From positions 1 through 55,253 of the IMG/VR virus record IMGVR_UViG_3300033052_000029: a stretch of 55,253 nt of DNA; one strand, written 5' to 3'. Shown piece by piece: positions 15,090 through 21,265 of the stretch; position 1 is the first letter of the stretch, and every line of letters begins with the position of its first letter. The translations under genes and the position numbers were made by a program. Source of the DNA: a virus. The notes below the pieces were generated by a model. It saw only the letters and a program-made list of their open reading frames with translations. It ran no database searches and was not told where the DNA came from.

Positions 15090-15419
15090 CTACTGGACGA
15101 TCGGCACGCCGTTCATTTCGAAGCCGGCGCAGACCTCCCTGGCGCGCGGGTCGGATCGCACCAGTGCAGCTGCTTCATCACTTGAGCTGCTGCGCGCGAC
15201 AGCCGACTGGATCGCAGCAGCGCACGCCTCTTTGTCCTTCTCGGCTTTCGCTTCATTGATTCGGCCGCCGGTGATGAGGATGCCGCCCAGCGCTGCAACA
15301 GCGACCAGGGGCAGCCACAACAGGCGCTTCGACCTGCGCCGCCTGGCGCCGCATTGCGGACAAGTTGCCGCGTCCGTGCTGATCTGCGCGCCGCATTCGG
15401 CGCATGCCGTCAAAGCCAT
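15090..15419 (-). CDS. Zinc-ribbon membrane protein
   Basis: A 109-residue protein. The N-terminal zinc ribbon has Cys6, Cys9, Cys20 and Cys23 (CAECG and CPQCG), followed by a basic stretch, a membrane helix (about residues 33-51) and an exported or cytoplasmic C-terminal part with two more Cys. GGGAGA precedes the ATG. It is the nearest minus-strand gene to the LexA box at 15557-15576 and might be SOS-regulated. Proteins of this layout are found in phage immunity regions; function unknown. Confidence 0.72.
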   Translation of the reverse strand: MALTACAECGAQISTDAATCPQCGARRRRSKRLLWLPLVAVAALGGILITGGRINEAKAEKDKEACAAAIQSAVARSSSSDEAAALVRSDPRAREVCAGFEMNGVPIVQ

Positions 15420-15532
15420 TTCGGTCTCCCTGGTGGTGGTTGAACAAGCTGGCTTATGCACGTCACATAAGGCCCGCGCACCTCGCCGGCGAAGAGTGCG
15501 AAACGAATCGCACGGTCATAGATTCCTGTAGA

Positions 15533-15576
15533 TTTACAGCCGAGAACTCGTTAAACTACTGTACATAAACACAGTA
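15533..15576 (+). promoter_or_regulatory. LexA (SOS) box over a candidate promoter
   Basis: TACTGT-N8-ACAGTA fills 15557-15576, a second complete 20-bp LexA operator. On the plus strand it covers the -10 (TACTGT, 15557-15562) of a promoter with -35 TTTACA (15533-15538) and an 18-base spacer. Minus-strand promoter elements in the same place are weaker. A plus transcript would run antisense through the Arc-like gene toward 16132. A minus transcript would express the zinc-ribbon protein. The box is clear; the direction is uncertain. Confidence 0.75.
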
Positions 15577-15621
15577 TTGAACTGATCAAAAACTGAGCGA
15601 TCCTGATACCCCGAATCGGCA

Positions 15622-15635
15622 TAACAACGTTGTTA
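15622..15635. repeat. Perfect 14-bp palindrome, probable operator
   Basis: TAACAACGTTGTTA is a perfect palindrome in the gap between the SOS box and the Arc-like gene. A symmetrical site of this size suits a dimeric regulator such as the Arc-like protein encoded next to it. Binding is inference. Confidence 0.5.
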
Positions 15636-15725
15636 CAGCTTGAGACAATGGCCGCTAAACATTTGTTGCCTTTCGTTCAGAATTGGACTAGCTTTATGAG
15701 GAATCGCCTGAATATTCAAGCGCTT

Positions 15726-15959
15726 CTACTGACCTCGAAGATGAGTCAGCACTTCGCGAAGCATCATCTTCAGTTCTTCGTTCTGCCTCTTCAGTTCGTT
15801 CAAGGGCGACGTGTTCAGGCGGGCCAGCATCTCGGCGTTGAGCGAGTGTCCGTTGCGCTCCGCAGCGCTTACCAGCTCGGCGTGCAGACCGGGCGGCACG
15901 CGGATCGCGGTCTTTATATGGTCCTGCTGTTTTGGTTGTTGTAGGGGCGGTTTGTTCAT
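15726..15959 (-). CDS. Arc-like ribbon-helix-helix DNA-binding protein
   Basis: A 77-residue protein starting MNKPPLQQPKQQDHIK. It has the Arc/CopG layout: a beta strand (IKTAIRVPP), then two helices (GLHAELVSAAERNGHSLNAEMLARL), with a heptad-like C-terminal helix. GTG at 15962 is a possible alternative start. It lies between a perfect palindrome (15622-15635) and an inverted repeat (16000-16018), both good candidate sites for its dimer. It is likely a secondary switch regulator, comparable to P22 Arc. Confidence 0.8.
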   Translation of the reverse strand: MNKPPLQQPKQQDHIKTAIRVPPGLHAELVSAAERNGHSLNAEMLARLNTSPLNELKRQNEELKMMLREVLTHLRGQ

Positions 15960-15999
15960 CACCCAATTTTTTCACGTGGCCAAGTAATACCTGGCTAAG

Positions 16000-16018
16000 T
16001 GCCTTCAACATGAAGGCA
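16000..16018. repeat. Perfect inverted repeat TGCCTTCA-N3-TGAAGGCA
   Basis: Eight-bp arms at 16000-16007 and 16011-16018 lie between the Arc-like gene and the small plus-strand ORFs. It could be an operator for the Arc-like protein or an RNA hairpin in its leader. A second hairpin-capable stretch, GTGTGGGA/TTCCTACAC, lies at 16079-16098. Confidence 0.55.
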
Positions 16019-16131
16019 ACACAAGCGTGGTAATTGGTGAGTATTTGACTGATCTCCCTCATGTAATATGGGTCAACGTGTGGGATTTTTCCTACACAGC
16101 GTGTCGGACAAATTACTACTTGGAGGACGCC

Positions 16132-16203
16132 ATGAGTAAAGTAAGCGCTATGCCGAAGACAGGCCGAGCACCCGTCAATGAACGCTTTGCTCTGCTACCA
16201 TAA
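16132..16203 (+). CDS. Possible 23-residue leader peptide or micro-ORF
   Basis: MSKVSAMPKTGRAPVNERFA then LLP and a stop. A strong TTGGAGGA site lies 6 bases before the ATG, much better than the ribosome site of the next ORF 5 bases after its stop. It could be a short protein or couple translation of the downstream ORF. Confidence 0.4.
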   Translation: MSKVSAMPKTGRAPVNERFALLP

Positions 16204-16208
16204 TCACG

Positions 16209-16472
16209 ATGAGCGCCCTCATGACAAACGACGAAATAGACGAACAGCGCGCACTGAATTCACTGCGCACGATGGACAGGCGCAAGCGCGCCGAGATGCT
16301 TGCTGTACTTGATGCCATGGCGAAGGCCTTCCCCAGGCCGGCGCTCGCCATGGCTAAGAAAGCTTCACTTACCCTTGTGGTCAATGGCGGAGAGGTCGGC
16401 GTCCGGCAGGGCGTCCAGCATGACCCTCAGCGAATGCTTCCCGCTCTCCGTCTTAGCACGGTAGGCGCTTAG
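16209..16472 (+). CDS. Small helical protein overlapping the repressor 3' end
   Basis: An 87-residue ORF. MTNDEIDEQRALNSLRTMDR to MAKAFPRPALAMAKKAS is helical and protein-like, while the last third is antisense to the repressor gene and looks less so. An internal ATG at 16221 is an alternative start. It has no ribosome site and may depend on the upstream micro-ORF. It is convergent with the repressor, so transcription here could reduce repressor expression. Confidence 0.45.
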   Translation: MSALMTNDEIDEQRALNSLRTMDRRKRAEMLAVLDAMAKAFPRPALAMAKKASLTLVVNGGEVGVRQGVQHDPQRMLPALRLSTVGA

Positions 16473-16763
16473 CAAGGCAGCCTCATCCTCCATAACCCAC
16501 TGGAGGGTGGGCGCGCCGCGTCTTCCTGGACCTTCCTGCGCGGAAGGTCCGCTTCCCTCGCCAACTCCAGTCATAAGCCACTCCGGGGTAGTCCCTAGCA
16601 CCTCGGCGACCCGCTGCATCCGATCCCGTTTGGGTGCGGTGCCGCCTTCCTTTTCCCACTGCTGAATAGTCTGCCAGACCACGCCAACCTCTTTGGCGAA
16701 GGCCTCCTGGCTCGAGAAGCCGCGCTCGATGCGCTTCTGCCTGATGCGTTGATGAATGCTCAT
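16365..16763 (-). CDS. Phage repressor, XRE-family HTH without S24 peptidase domain
   Basis: A 132-residue protein starting MSIHQRIRQKRIERGFSSQE. It has a Cro/C1-type HTH in the first 60 residues (QEAFAKEVGVVWQTIQQWEK, then LGTTPEWLMTG) and a short Ala/Glu-rich tail. It is too short for the LexA-like S24 self-cleavage domain, and no Ser/Lys dyad motif is visible. The -10 TATAGT (16770-16775) is 6 bases from the ATG, so the mRNA is probably leaderless. Two operator-like 12-mers (16779-16790, 16819-16830) lie in the divergent promoter region. Confidence 0.85.
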   Translation of the reverse strand: MSIHQRIRQKRIERGFSSQEAFAKEVGVVWQTIQQWEKEGGTAPKRDRMQRVAEVLGTTPEWLMTGVGEGSGPSAQEGPGRRGAPTLQWVMEDEAALLSAYRAKTESGKHSLRVMLDALPDADLSAIDHKGK

Positions 16764-16769
16764 CTCGCA

Positions 16770-16846
16770 ACTATACAAAGCAAAACTAGCATCTGCACCA
16801 CAAAAATTCCTTGTGTTTGCTAGATTTTCTAGTACACTATAGGTCA
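16770..16846. promoter_or_regulatory. Divergent repressor/Cro promoter region (PRM/PR-like) with operators
   Basis: Leftward: -10 TATAGT on the minus strand (16770-16775), with no clear -35, 6 bases before the repressor ATG. Rightward: -35 TTGTGT (16811-16816), 16-base spacer, -10 TACACT (16833-16838), 7 bases before the Cro ATG. Operators: GCTAGTTTTGCT (minus strand, 16779-16790) and GCTAGATTTTCT (plus, 16819-16830). The latter is part of the symmetric CTAG-N5-CTAG at 16820-16832. They match the PL operators. Confidence 0.72.
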
Positions 16847-17091
16847 TGGATACCTCATCTCAAAAAGCTCTTTCAAGGGCGATCGCGCAATACCCGACCC
16901 TCAAGGCGTTTTCCGATGCGCTGGAGGTCCGCTACCAGGTCGTGCAGCAGTGGCTTGTCAACGGCGTCCCACCGGAGTACTGCCCAGAGATCGAGAAGCT
17001 GACCGGCGAGCGTTGCGAGGACTTGAACAGCAAGGTCGATTGGGCATTCGTACGATCGAACAAACCGCGCCGGCCCAGGCGCCGGGCTTGA
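16846..17091 (+). CDS. Cro/YdaS-like HTH regulator
   Basis: An 81-residue protein starting MDTSSQKALSRAIAQYPTLK. The HTH (FSDALEVRYQVVQQWLVNG, then VPPEYCPEIEKLTGERC) matches the YdaS/Cro pattern, in which VP-x-x-C-x-x-IE follows the recognition helix. It is divergent from the repressor and first in the rightward early operon, the position of Cro. There is no ribosome site and the -10 is 7 bases upstream, so leaderless translation is likely. It is followed by a YdaT-like gene, a pairing known from Rac-type prophages. Confidence 0.82.
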   Translation: MDTSSQKALSRAIAQYPTLKAFSDALEVRYQVVQQWLVNGVPPEYCPEIEKLTGERCEDLNSKVDWAFVRSNKPRRPRRRA

Positions 17092-17322
17092 GACATCAAG
17101 GCATTGAAGCAAAGGCATCTGCTTGAGACAGAGGGGTTCGTGCGCCGCTAAGTCAAGCGTCTCGAACCGGTACGAAGGATCACCGCTCGGAACGATGACG
17201 CAGTAGTTCCGAAGCAGGCCCGGTGCAAGGGCCGAGAAGTTGAAGAAGTAGATTGACACAGTATCCATTTCCGGCCCCTTGTGTTTGGTGATCACACAGT
17301 AATCCCGACGGAGTCAAAAAGA

Positions 17323-17886
17323 ATGCGCAACGAATCGCAACCAACCTTGATCAGCATTGTTCGCGCCGCTGTCGATGAATGGCGCCGTCGCGAGGGCTGG
17401 AGCCGTGAAAGCGTGGTCCACGAGATCACCATCAAACACGAAGAAATCGGCGGTCCTAGCGTCACTGGCATTGTGTTTGACCCGCAGACGCGCGATACGT
17501 TCCAGCGAATGAAAGTTAATTCGGACCGCGTGTACCGGTGGCTTGACGATGTGACCAAAGACTGCACGCTGCTGCCTGCGAACTTCCTGCCCTCGGTCCT
17601 GGCTGCACTGCCGACCGACCTGCAGCTGCAGTGCGCATCGCAGATCCTGCGCCCGCTGGGCCTCGATGTATGCCGCACCGAGAACGTCGCAGGCGCCACC
17701 TTCAATCCGACCGTGCACGCCACGTCGATCATCAAGGAAGGCGCGGAGGCGGCCACCAAGATGCTCGAGATTGGCGCCAATCCAACCCCGGCGCAGATCG
17801 AGCAGGTACGCAAGGAAGTCACTGATGTCGCCGAATGCGCCGCCGCCACTCTGCGCGCGCTGCCGGCCGGTCCCACCAAACATTGA
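17323..17886 (+). CDS. YdaT/CII-like early regulator
   Basis: A 187-residue protein starting MRNESQPTLISIVRAAVDEW. The middle segment RVYRWLDDVTKDCTLLPANFLPSVLAALP resembles the conserved core of YdaT-family proteins encoded next to YdaS in lambdoid phages. GGAG precedes the ATG at 9 bases; an upstream in-frame start at 17281 has none. A perfect -35-like TTGACA occurs at 17254-17259, but no good -10 follows. By position it could be a CII-type regulator or a growth inhibitor; the sequence does not decide. Confidence 0.62.
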   Translation: MRNESQPTLISIVRAAVDEWRRREGWSRESVVHEITIKHEEIGGPSVTGIVFDPQTRDTFQRMKVNSDRVYRWLDDVTKDCTLLPANFLPSVLAALPTDLQLQCASQILRPLGLDVCRTENVAGATFNPTVHATSIIKEGAEAATKMLEIGANPTPAQIEQVRKEVTDVAECAAATLRALPAGPTKH

Positions 17887-17900
17887 TCAAGGAGCGAACC

Positions 17901-18365
17901 ATGGCACGCACCAAGTCGGGACAGAAAAGCGCGGCACGCACTGCTGCGAAGGTCATGAAGGCCATCGCCGAGGGCTACGAGCTGTCGGTCGAAATCGCCC
18001 AGCGCATGAACGTGGCGCGCGAGACGGTCGACACCTGCCTGCGCAAGCTCGAGATCAGCGGCGACGTGCACCGCATCTGCATCACGCCGGAGGGCGGCAA
18101 GCGCTATAACAATTTCTGGCGCCTCGGACCGGGCCTCGAGGACAGCGAGACCCACTGCGTGCGCCGCGGCGACCGCGCGATCATCCGCCTGGTTTCGACC
18201 TATCCAGTCGTCGGCGTGCGCGATCCGCTGGTGGCTGCCCTGTTCGGCGCGCCAGGCGCCAAGCCGCAGGCCTTGACGCACTCCGCGCCACGCTGCACTG
18301 CTTGCGGCATGGAGCAGGGCGCCGGACATGCCGTGAACTGCCTCGTGCAGCTGGTGGCAGCATGA
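17901..18365 (+). CDS. Winged-helix-like hypothetical protein
   Basis: A 154-residue protein starting MARTKSGQKSAARTAAKVMK, with AAGGAG upstream. Residues 15-60 form a winged helix-turn-helix (AIAEGYELSVEIAQRMNVAR, ETVDTCLRKLEISGDVHRIC), and a C-terminal Cys pair (CTACGMEQ) follows. The same general wHTH plan returns at 22653-23354 and 25325-26323. It is coupled to the next gene by an ATGA overlap. Probably DNA-binding; target unknown. Confidence 0.65.
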   Translation: MARTKSGQKSAARTAAKVMKAIAEGYELSVEIAQRMNVARETVDTCLRKLEISGDVHRICITPEGGKRYNNFWRLGPGLEDSETHCVRRGDRAIIRLVSTYPVVGVRDPLVAALFGAPGAKPQALTHSAPRCTACGMEQGAGHAVNCLVQLVAA

Positions 18366-18859
18366 AAACCACGAAGCCCCTCAAGCCCGGCAAGCCGTTG
18401 GTCCGCAAGACGCCCATGGCACGCACCGGCACGCTGCGCGTCGCCTCAACTCAGCTCAAGTCGCGCGTCGCCGGCAAGGTCGAAGAGGGCCAGCCGAAGC
18501 CGCGCCAGGTAACGCGCATGAAGTCGCGCGGCCCGAAGATGACGCCGATCCGCCGCGCCGCGCGCAACCAGGAATGCCAGCTGCAGATCCTGGGCGTGTG
18601 CAATGGGGACCCGTCGACCACCGTTCTGTGCCACTCGAACCAGCTCGCAGCCGGCAAAGGCATGGGCTTGAAGGCACCCGACACCGAGGCGTGCTTCGGC
18701 TGCTCGTCCTGTCACGACGTTCTAGATGGCCGCGCGCCGCGTCCTGCTGGCATGTCGATGGACGACCTGCTGCAGGCCTTCACCTACGCCCGAAAGCGCA
18801 CTCACGCGATCCTGGCCTTCATGGGCCTGATGGAGAGCAAGGAGGATTTGCCATGCTGA
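18362..18859 (+). CDS. DUF1364 (YbcO-like) probable nuclease
   Basis: A 165-residue protein with a basic N-terminal tail. The DUF1364 core begins at TPIRRAARNQECQLQILGVC (residues 61-80). Likely metal or structural residues are Cys72, Cys80, Cys90-His91, Cys111, Cys114 and Cys117-His118. E. coli YbcO of the DLP12 prophage belongs to this family and has an HNH-like metal site. A role in replication or recombination is suggested by the operon. It overlaps both neighbouring genes. Confidence 0.8.
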   Translation: MKTTKPLKPGKPLVRKTPMARTGTLRVASTQLKSRVAGKVEEGQPKPRQVTRMKSRGPKMTPIRRAARNQECQLQILGVCNGDPSTTVLCHSNQLAAGKGMGLKAPDTEACFGCSSCHDVLDGRAPRPAGMSMDDLLQAFTYARKRTHAILAFMGLMESKEDLPC

Positions 18860-19071
18860 CCTATTCGACCTACGGCCCCGACGCCGAGGGCATGTACCAC
18901 GTCGGTTACCGGCTGCCGTTCGCGCCGAACATCTTCGTGTCGGCGTCGTTCTCACGCAGCGAGAAGGTGGCAGAAGAGGCATGCGTGATCCTGAATGAAG
19001 CACAGGTTGTCGGCCTGCGCGAGGCACTTGTGCGCAATGCGAACATGATCGCGCGGGAAGAGGAGAAGTAA
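18853..19071 (+). CDS. Small hypothetical early protein
   Basis: A 72-residue protein starting MLTYSTYGPDAEGMYHVGYR, overlapping the end of the DUF1364 gene by 7 bases. GGAGGA lies 8 bases before the ATG. No recognised motif; predicted mixed alpha/beta. Function unknown. Confidence 0.62.
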   Translation: MLTYSTYGPDAEGMYHVGYRLPFAPNIFVSASFSRSEKVAEEACVILNEAQVVGLREALVRNANMIAREEEK

Positions 19072-19072
19072 C

Positions 19073-19606
19073 GTGGCAAACGGTATCGACTGGTTCCGCT
19101 GGCATCACGGCAGCGTCAACGACCCGAAATTCGGCCTGGTGGCCAAGAAGGCGGGCGCGCGCGTCGGTGACGTCATCGCCGTCTGGGCCCTGGTGCTCGA
19201 GCAGGCGCGCGCGAACGTCAAGCGTGGCGAGATCGGCGATGTGGACCACGAGGCTACCGACTTCCTGCTTGGCGCCGAGGACGGCACGACGGCACGCATC
19301 CTGGAAGCCATGCGCGCCCGCGGCCTGATCACCGGGAATCGCCTGGCCGCACCGAAGCGCTACATCCCCTCGATCAGCAATCGCCCGACGACTGACGTTT
19401 GGGCTGCACTTCGAAGCGCAATCTTTGGACGCGACGACTACACCTGCCAATACTGCGGCGCGCGCGGCGTCAAACTGGAGTGCGACCACGTTGACCCGGT
19501 AGCCAACGGTGGCTCGCACGACCCCTCCAATCTGGTGACGGCCTGCTTCAAGTGCAACCGCAGCAAGGGTAGCAAAACGCTGGCCGAATGGAGGACATAT
19601 GGCTAA
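19073..19606 (+). CDS. Replication-initiator-like N-terminus fused to an HNH endonuclease
   Basis: A 177-residue protein from a GTG at 19073 with GAGGAG upstream. Residues 1-90 (MANGIDWFRWHHGSVNDPKF to ILEAMRARGLI) resemble the N-terminal domain of the next gene's replication protein. Residues 105-172 are an HNH nuclease: zinc Cys125/Cys128 and Cys158/Cys161, with CDH (137-139) and Asn153 as the HNH core. It cuts or nicks DNA if the family holds. The domain order suggests duplication of the initiator N-terminus with an HNH replacing the rest. Confidence 0.82.
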   Translation: MANGIDWFRWHHGSVNDPKFGLVAKKAGARVGDVIAVWALVLEQARANVKRGEIGDVDHEATDFLLGAEDGTTARILEAMRARGLITGNRLAAPKRYIPSISNRPTTDVWAALRSAIFGRDDYTCQYCGARGVKLECDHVDPVANGGSHDPSNLVTACFKCNRSKGSKTLAEWRTYG

Positions 19607-20423
19607 CCAGTGGCTGCGCCTATGGCATGACCTGCCAAACGACCCCAAATGGCGCACGATCGCGCGCGTCTCGAAGCAGAGCATTGGAAACGTGGTGGCT
19701 GTGTACGTGCACCTGCTTGTGAACGCATCGAACGCAAGCGAACGCGGGAGAACTCAAAACGTATCCAGTGAGGACATAGCGAGCGCACTCGACGTGGATA
19801 CCGAACAGGTAGACGCAATTCTGAGTGCGATGCAGGGCCGTGTGCTGGACGGTGACCGCATTAGCGGATGGAACAGACGCCAGCCTGAGCGTGAAGATGG
19901 AGCCGCTGAACGGGCCAAAGCATGGCGTGAGGCGAAAAAGGCTGAGAAGGAAGCCTTGTCGAACGCGGGTCAAACGCATGCGAACGCAAGCGAACGCAAA
20001 CAAACGCCAGATAAAGAGAAGAGTAGAGAAGAACAGAAAGAACCCCCCAAACCCCCCGCCGGGGGGCTCACCGTGGTCCCACCGCCTGAAGGCAAAGTCA
20101 AGACCCGCGGCATCGCCCTGAAGACCTTTCTGGCTGACTGCGAAGCTCAAGGCCTGCGCCCCATGCGCGACTACGAGCCGCTCTGGAAGTACACCGAGTC
20201 GGCCAAGCTCCCACGCGAGTTCGTCGTGCTGGCCTGGGCTGAATTCGTTCGACGCTTCGGCGCCGGCGGCGTCAAGGAAGCGAACCTGCAGAAGGACTGG
20301 CGAAAGACCTTCCGCAACTACGTCGAGAACAACTACCTGCGGCTCTGGAGCATCAGCGCCGACGGCGAGTACTACCTCACCCCCCAGGGCAAGCAGGCCC
20401 AAACCGTAGCGGAGGCAGCATGA
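19599..20423 (+). CDS. Phage replication initiator, O-like, with internal iterons
   Basis: A 274-residue protein. The N-terminal helical domain (MANQWLRLWHDLPNDPKWRT to VDAILSAMQGR) is typical of phage replication proteins. The middle is a Lys/Glu/Pro linker, and the C-terminus (ALKTFLADCEAQGLRP to FRNYVENNYLRLW) resembles helicase-loader domains. The linker DNA carries repeated GAACGC units followed by an AT/purine-rich tract, as in lambda O with its ori. DnaB is encoded two genes on. The ATG overlaps the preceding stop. Confidence 0.8.
   Translation: MANQWLRLWHDLPNDPKWRTIARVSKQSIGNVVAVYVHLLVNASNASERGRTQNVSSEDIASALDVDTEQVDAILSAMQGRVLDGDRISGWNRRQPEREDGAAERAKAWREAKKAEKEALSNAGQTHANASERKQTPDKEKSREEQKEPPKPPAGGLTVVPPPEGKVKTRGIALKTFLADCEAQGLRPMRDYEPLWKYTESAKLPREFVVLAWAEFVRRFGAGGVKEANLQKDWRKTFRNYVENNYLRLWSISADGEYYLTPQGKQAQTVAEAA
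19721..20040. other. Probable replication origin: iterons and AT-rich tract inside the initiator gene
   Basis: GAACGC occurs at 19721, 19730, 19740, 19961, 19982 and 19992, with AAACGC at 19972 and 20002. The 16-mer GAACGCAAGCGAACGC is exact at 19730-19745 and 19982-19997. A purine-rich, low-GC run (about 20008-20040) follows the second cluster. The layout recalls lambda ori inside O. Repeats are seen; origin function is inferred. Confidence 0.6.
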
Positions 20424-21265
20424 AACGCGACTTGACCACGATGGAGTTGGACCTGGGGGCCGAATGTAGCGAACTGGTGCCCGAGCAAGTCCGCAACCTG
20501 ATCGCACGTGGCGCGCTGTTCGTGGTGAATCACAGTGGCGGCAAGGACTCCCAGGCGATGTACCTGCTGCTGCGCCAGCATGTCCCAGCCGGACAGTTGG
20601 CGATCGTGCACGCCGACCTGGGCGCTGTCGAGTGGGCTGGGGCGTATGAACACATCCGCGCTACCACGGCGGGCGAGCCGGTCCACGTCTGCCGGGCGCG
20701 CCGCACCCTGCTGGAGATGATCGAGCAGCGCGGCATGTTCCCATCGCCTCAGCAGCGGCAGTGCACCAGTGACCTGAAGCGCGGTCCGATCGAGCGAACC
20801 ATTCGCGAGATCACCCGGGCACGCAAAGAGGCCGGGCACCCAGCCTGGGGGCTGATCGTCAACTGCATGGGGATGCGCGCCGAGGAGTCGGCGAACCGCG
20901 CCAAGCTGGTGACGTTCAAGCTGCACGCCGGGAACAGCAAGGCGGGCCGCGAATGGTACGACTGGCTACCGATCCACGCCTGGACGGAAACCGAGGTGTT
21001 CGCCGCTATCGCTGCCGCAGGCCAGAGGCCGCATGTGATCTACAGCCTCGGTATGCGCCGCTTCTCGTGCGTCTTCTGCATCTACGCTACTGACGAAGAT
21101 CTCGCCACGGCCGCCACTCTCGCGACGACCCGGCCCGAGCTCGTCAACGACCCGGACATCTACCGCAAGTATTCCGGCCTGGAGCGCAGCACTGGCCAGG
21201 TAATGATGATGCCGAAAAATGGCGTCCGCCGCTCCCTGGAGCAGATCACTGGAGTCGCCGCATGA
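20420..21265 (+). CDS. PAPS-reductase-family (PP-loop) protein
   Basis: A 281-residue protein. The PP-loop SGGKDS is at residues 39-44, followed by the phage-type motif QRQCTSDLKRGPI and a CVFC pair near residue 214. Family members activate substrates with ATP; relatives reduce PAPS or, as DndC, handle sulfur for DNA phosphorothioation. No dnd or sulfation partner gene is visible. It lies between the initiator and DnaB and is coupled to both by 4-base overlaps, so a role tied to replication or nucleotide modification is possible. Confidence 0.82.
   Translation: MKRDLTTMELDLGAECSELVPEQVRNLIARGALFVVNHSGGKDSQAMYLLLRQHVPAGQLAIVHADLGAVEWAGAYEHIRATTAGEPVHVCRARRTLLEMIEQRGMFPSPQQRQCTSDLKRGPIERTIREITRARKEAGHPAWGLIVNCMGMRAEESANRAKLVTFKLHAGNSKAGREWYDWLPIHAWTETEVFAAIAAAGQRPHVIYSLGMRRFSCVFCIYATDEDLATAATLATTRPELVNDPDIYRKYSGLERSTGQVMMMPKNGVRRSLEQITGVAA

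Noticed and set aside
15640-15650. TTGAGACAATG near the SOS region, identical to part of the attP repeats
   Set aside because: An isolated match of a short motif; not enough to propose another integrase arm site.
15630-15944. Plus-strand frame antisense to the Arc-like gene
   Set aside because: No ribosome site and the Arc-like fold on the other strand is convincing; a transcript may exist but a protein is unlikely.
16079-16098. Hairpin GTGTGGGA/TTCCTACAC as a terminator
   Set aside because: Not followed by a T-run, so it is not called a terminator.
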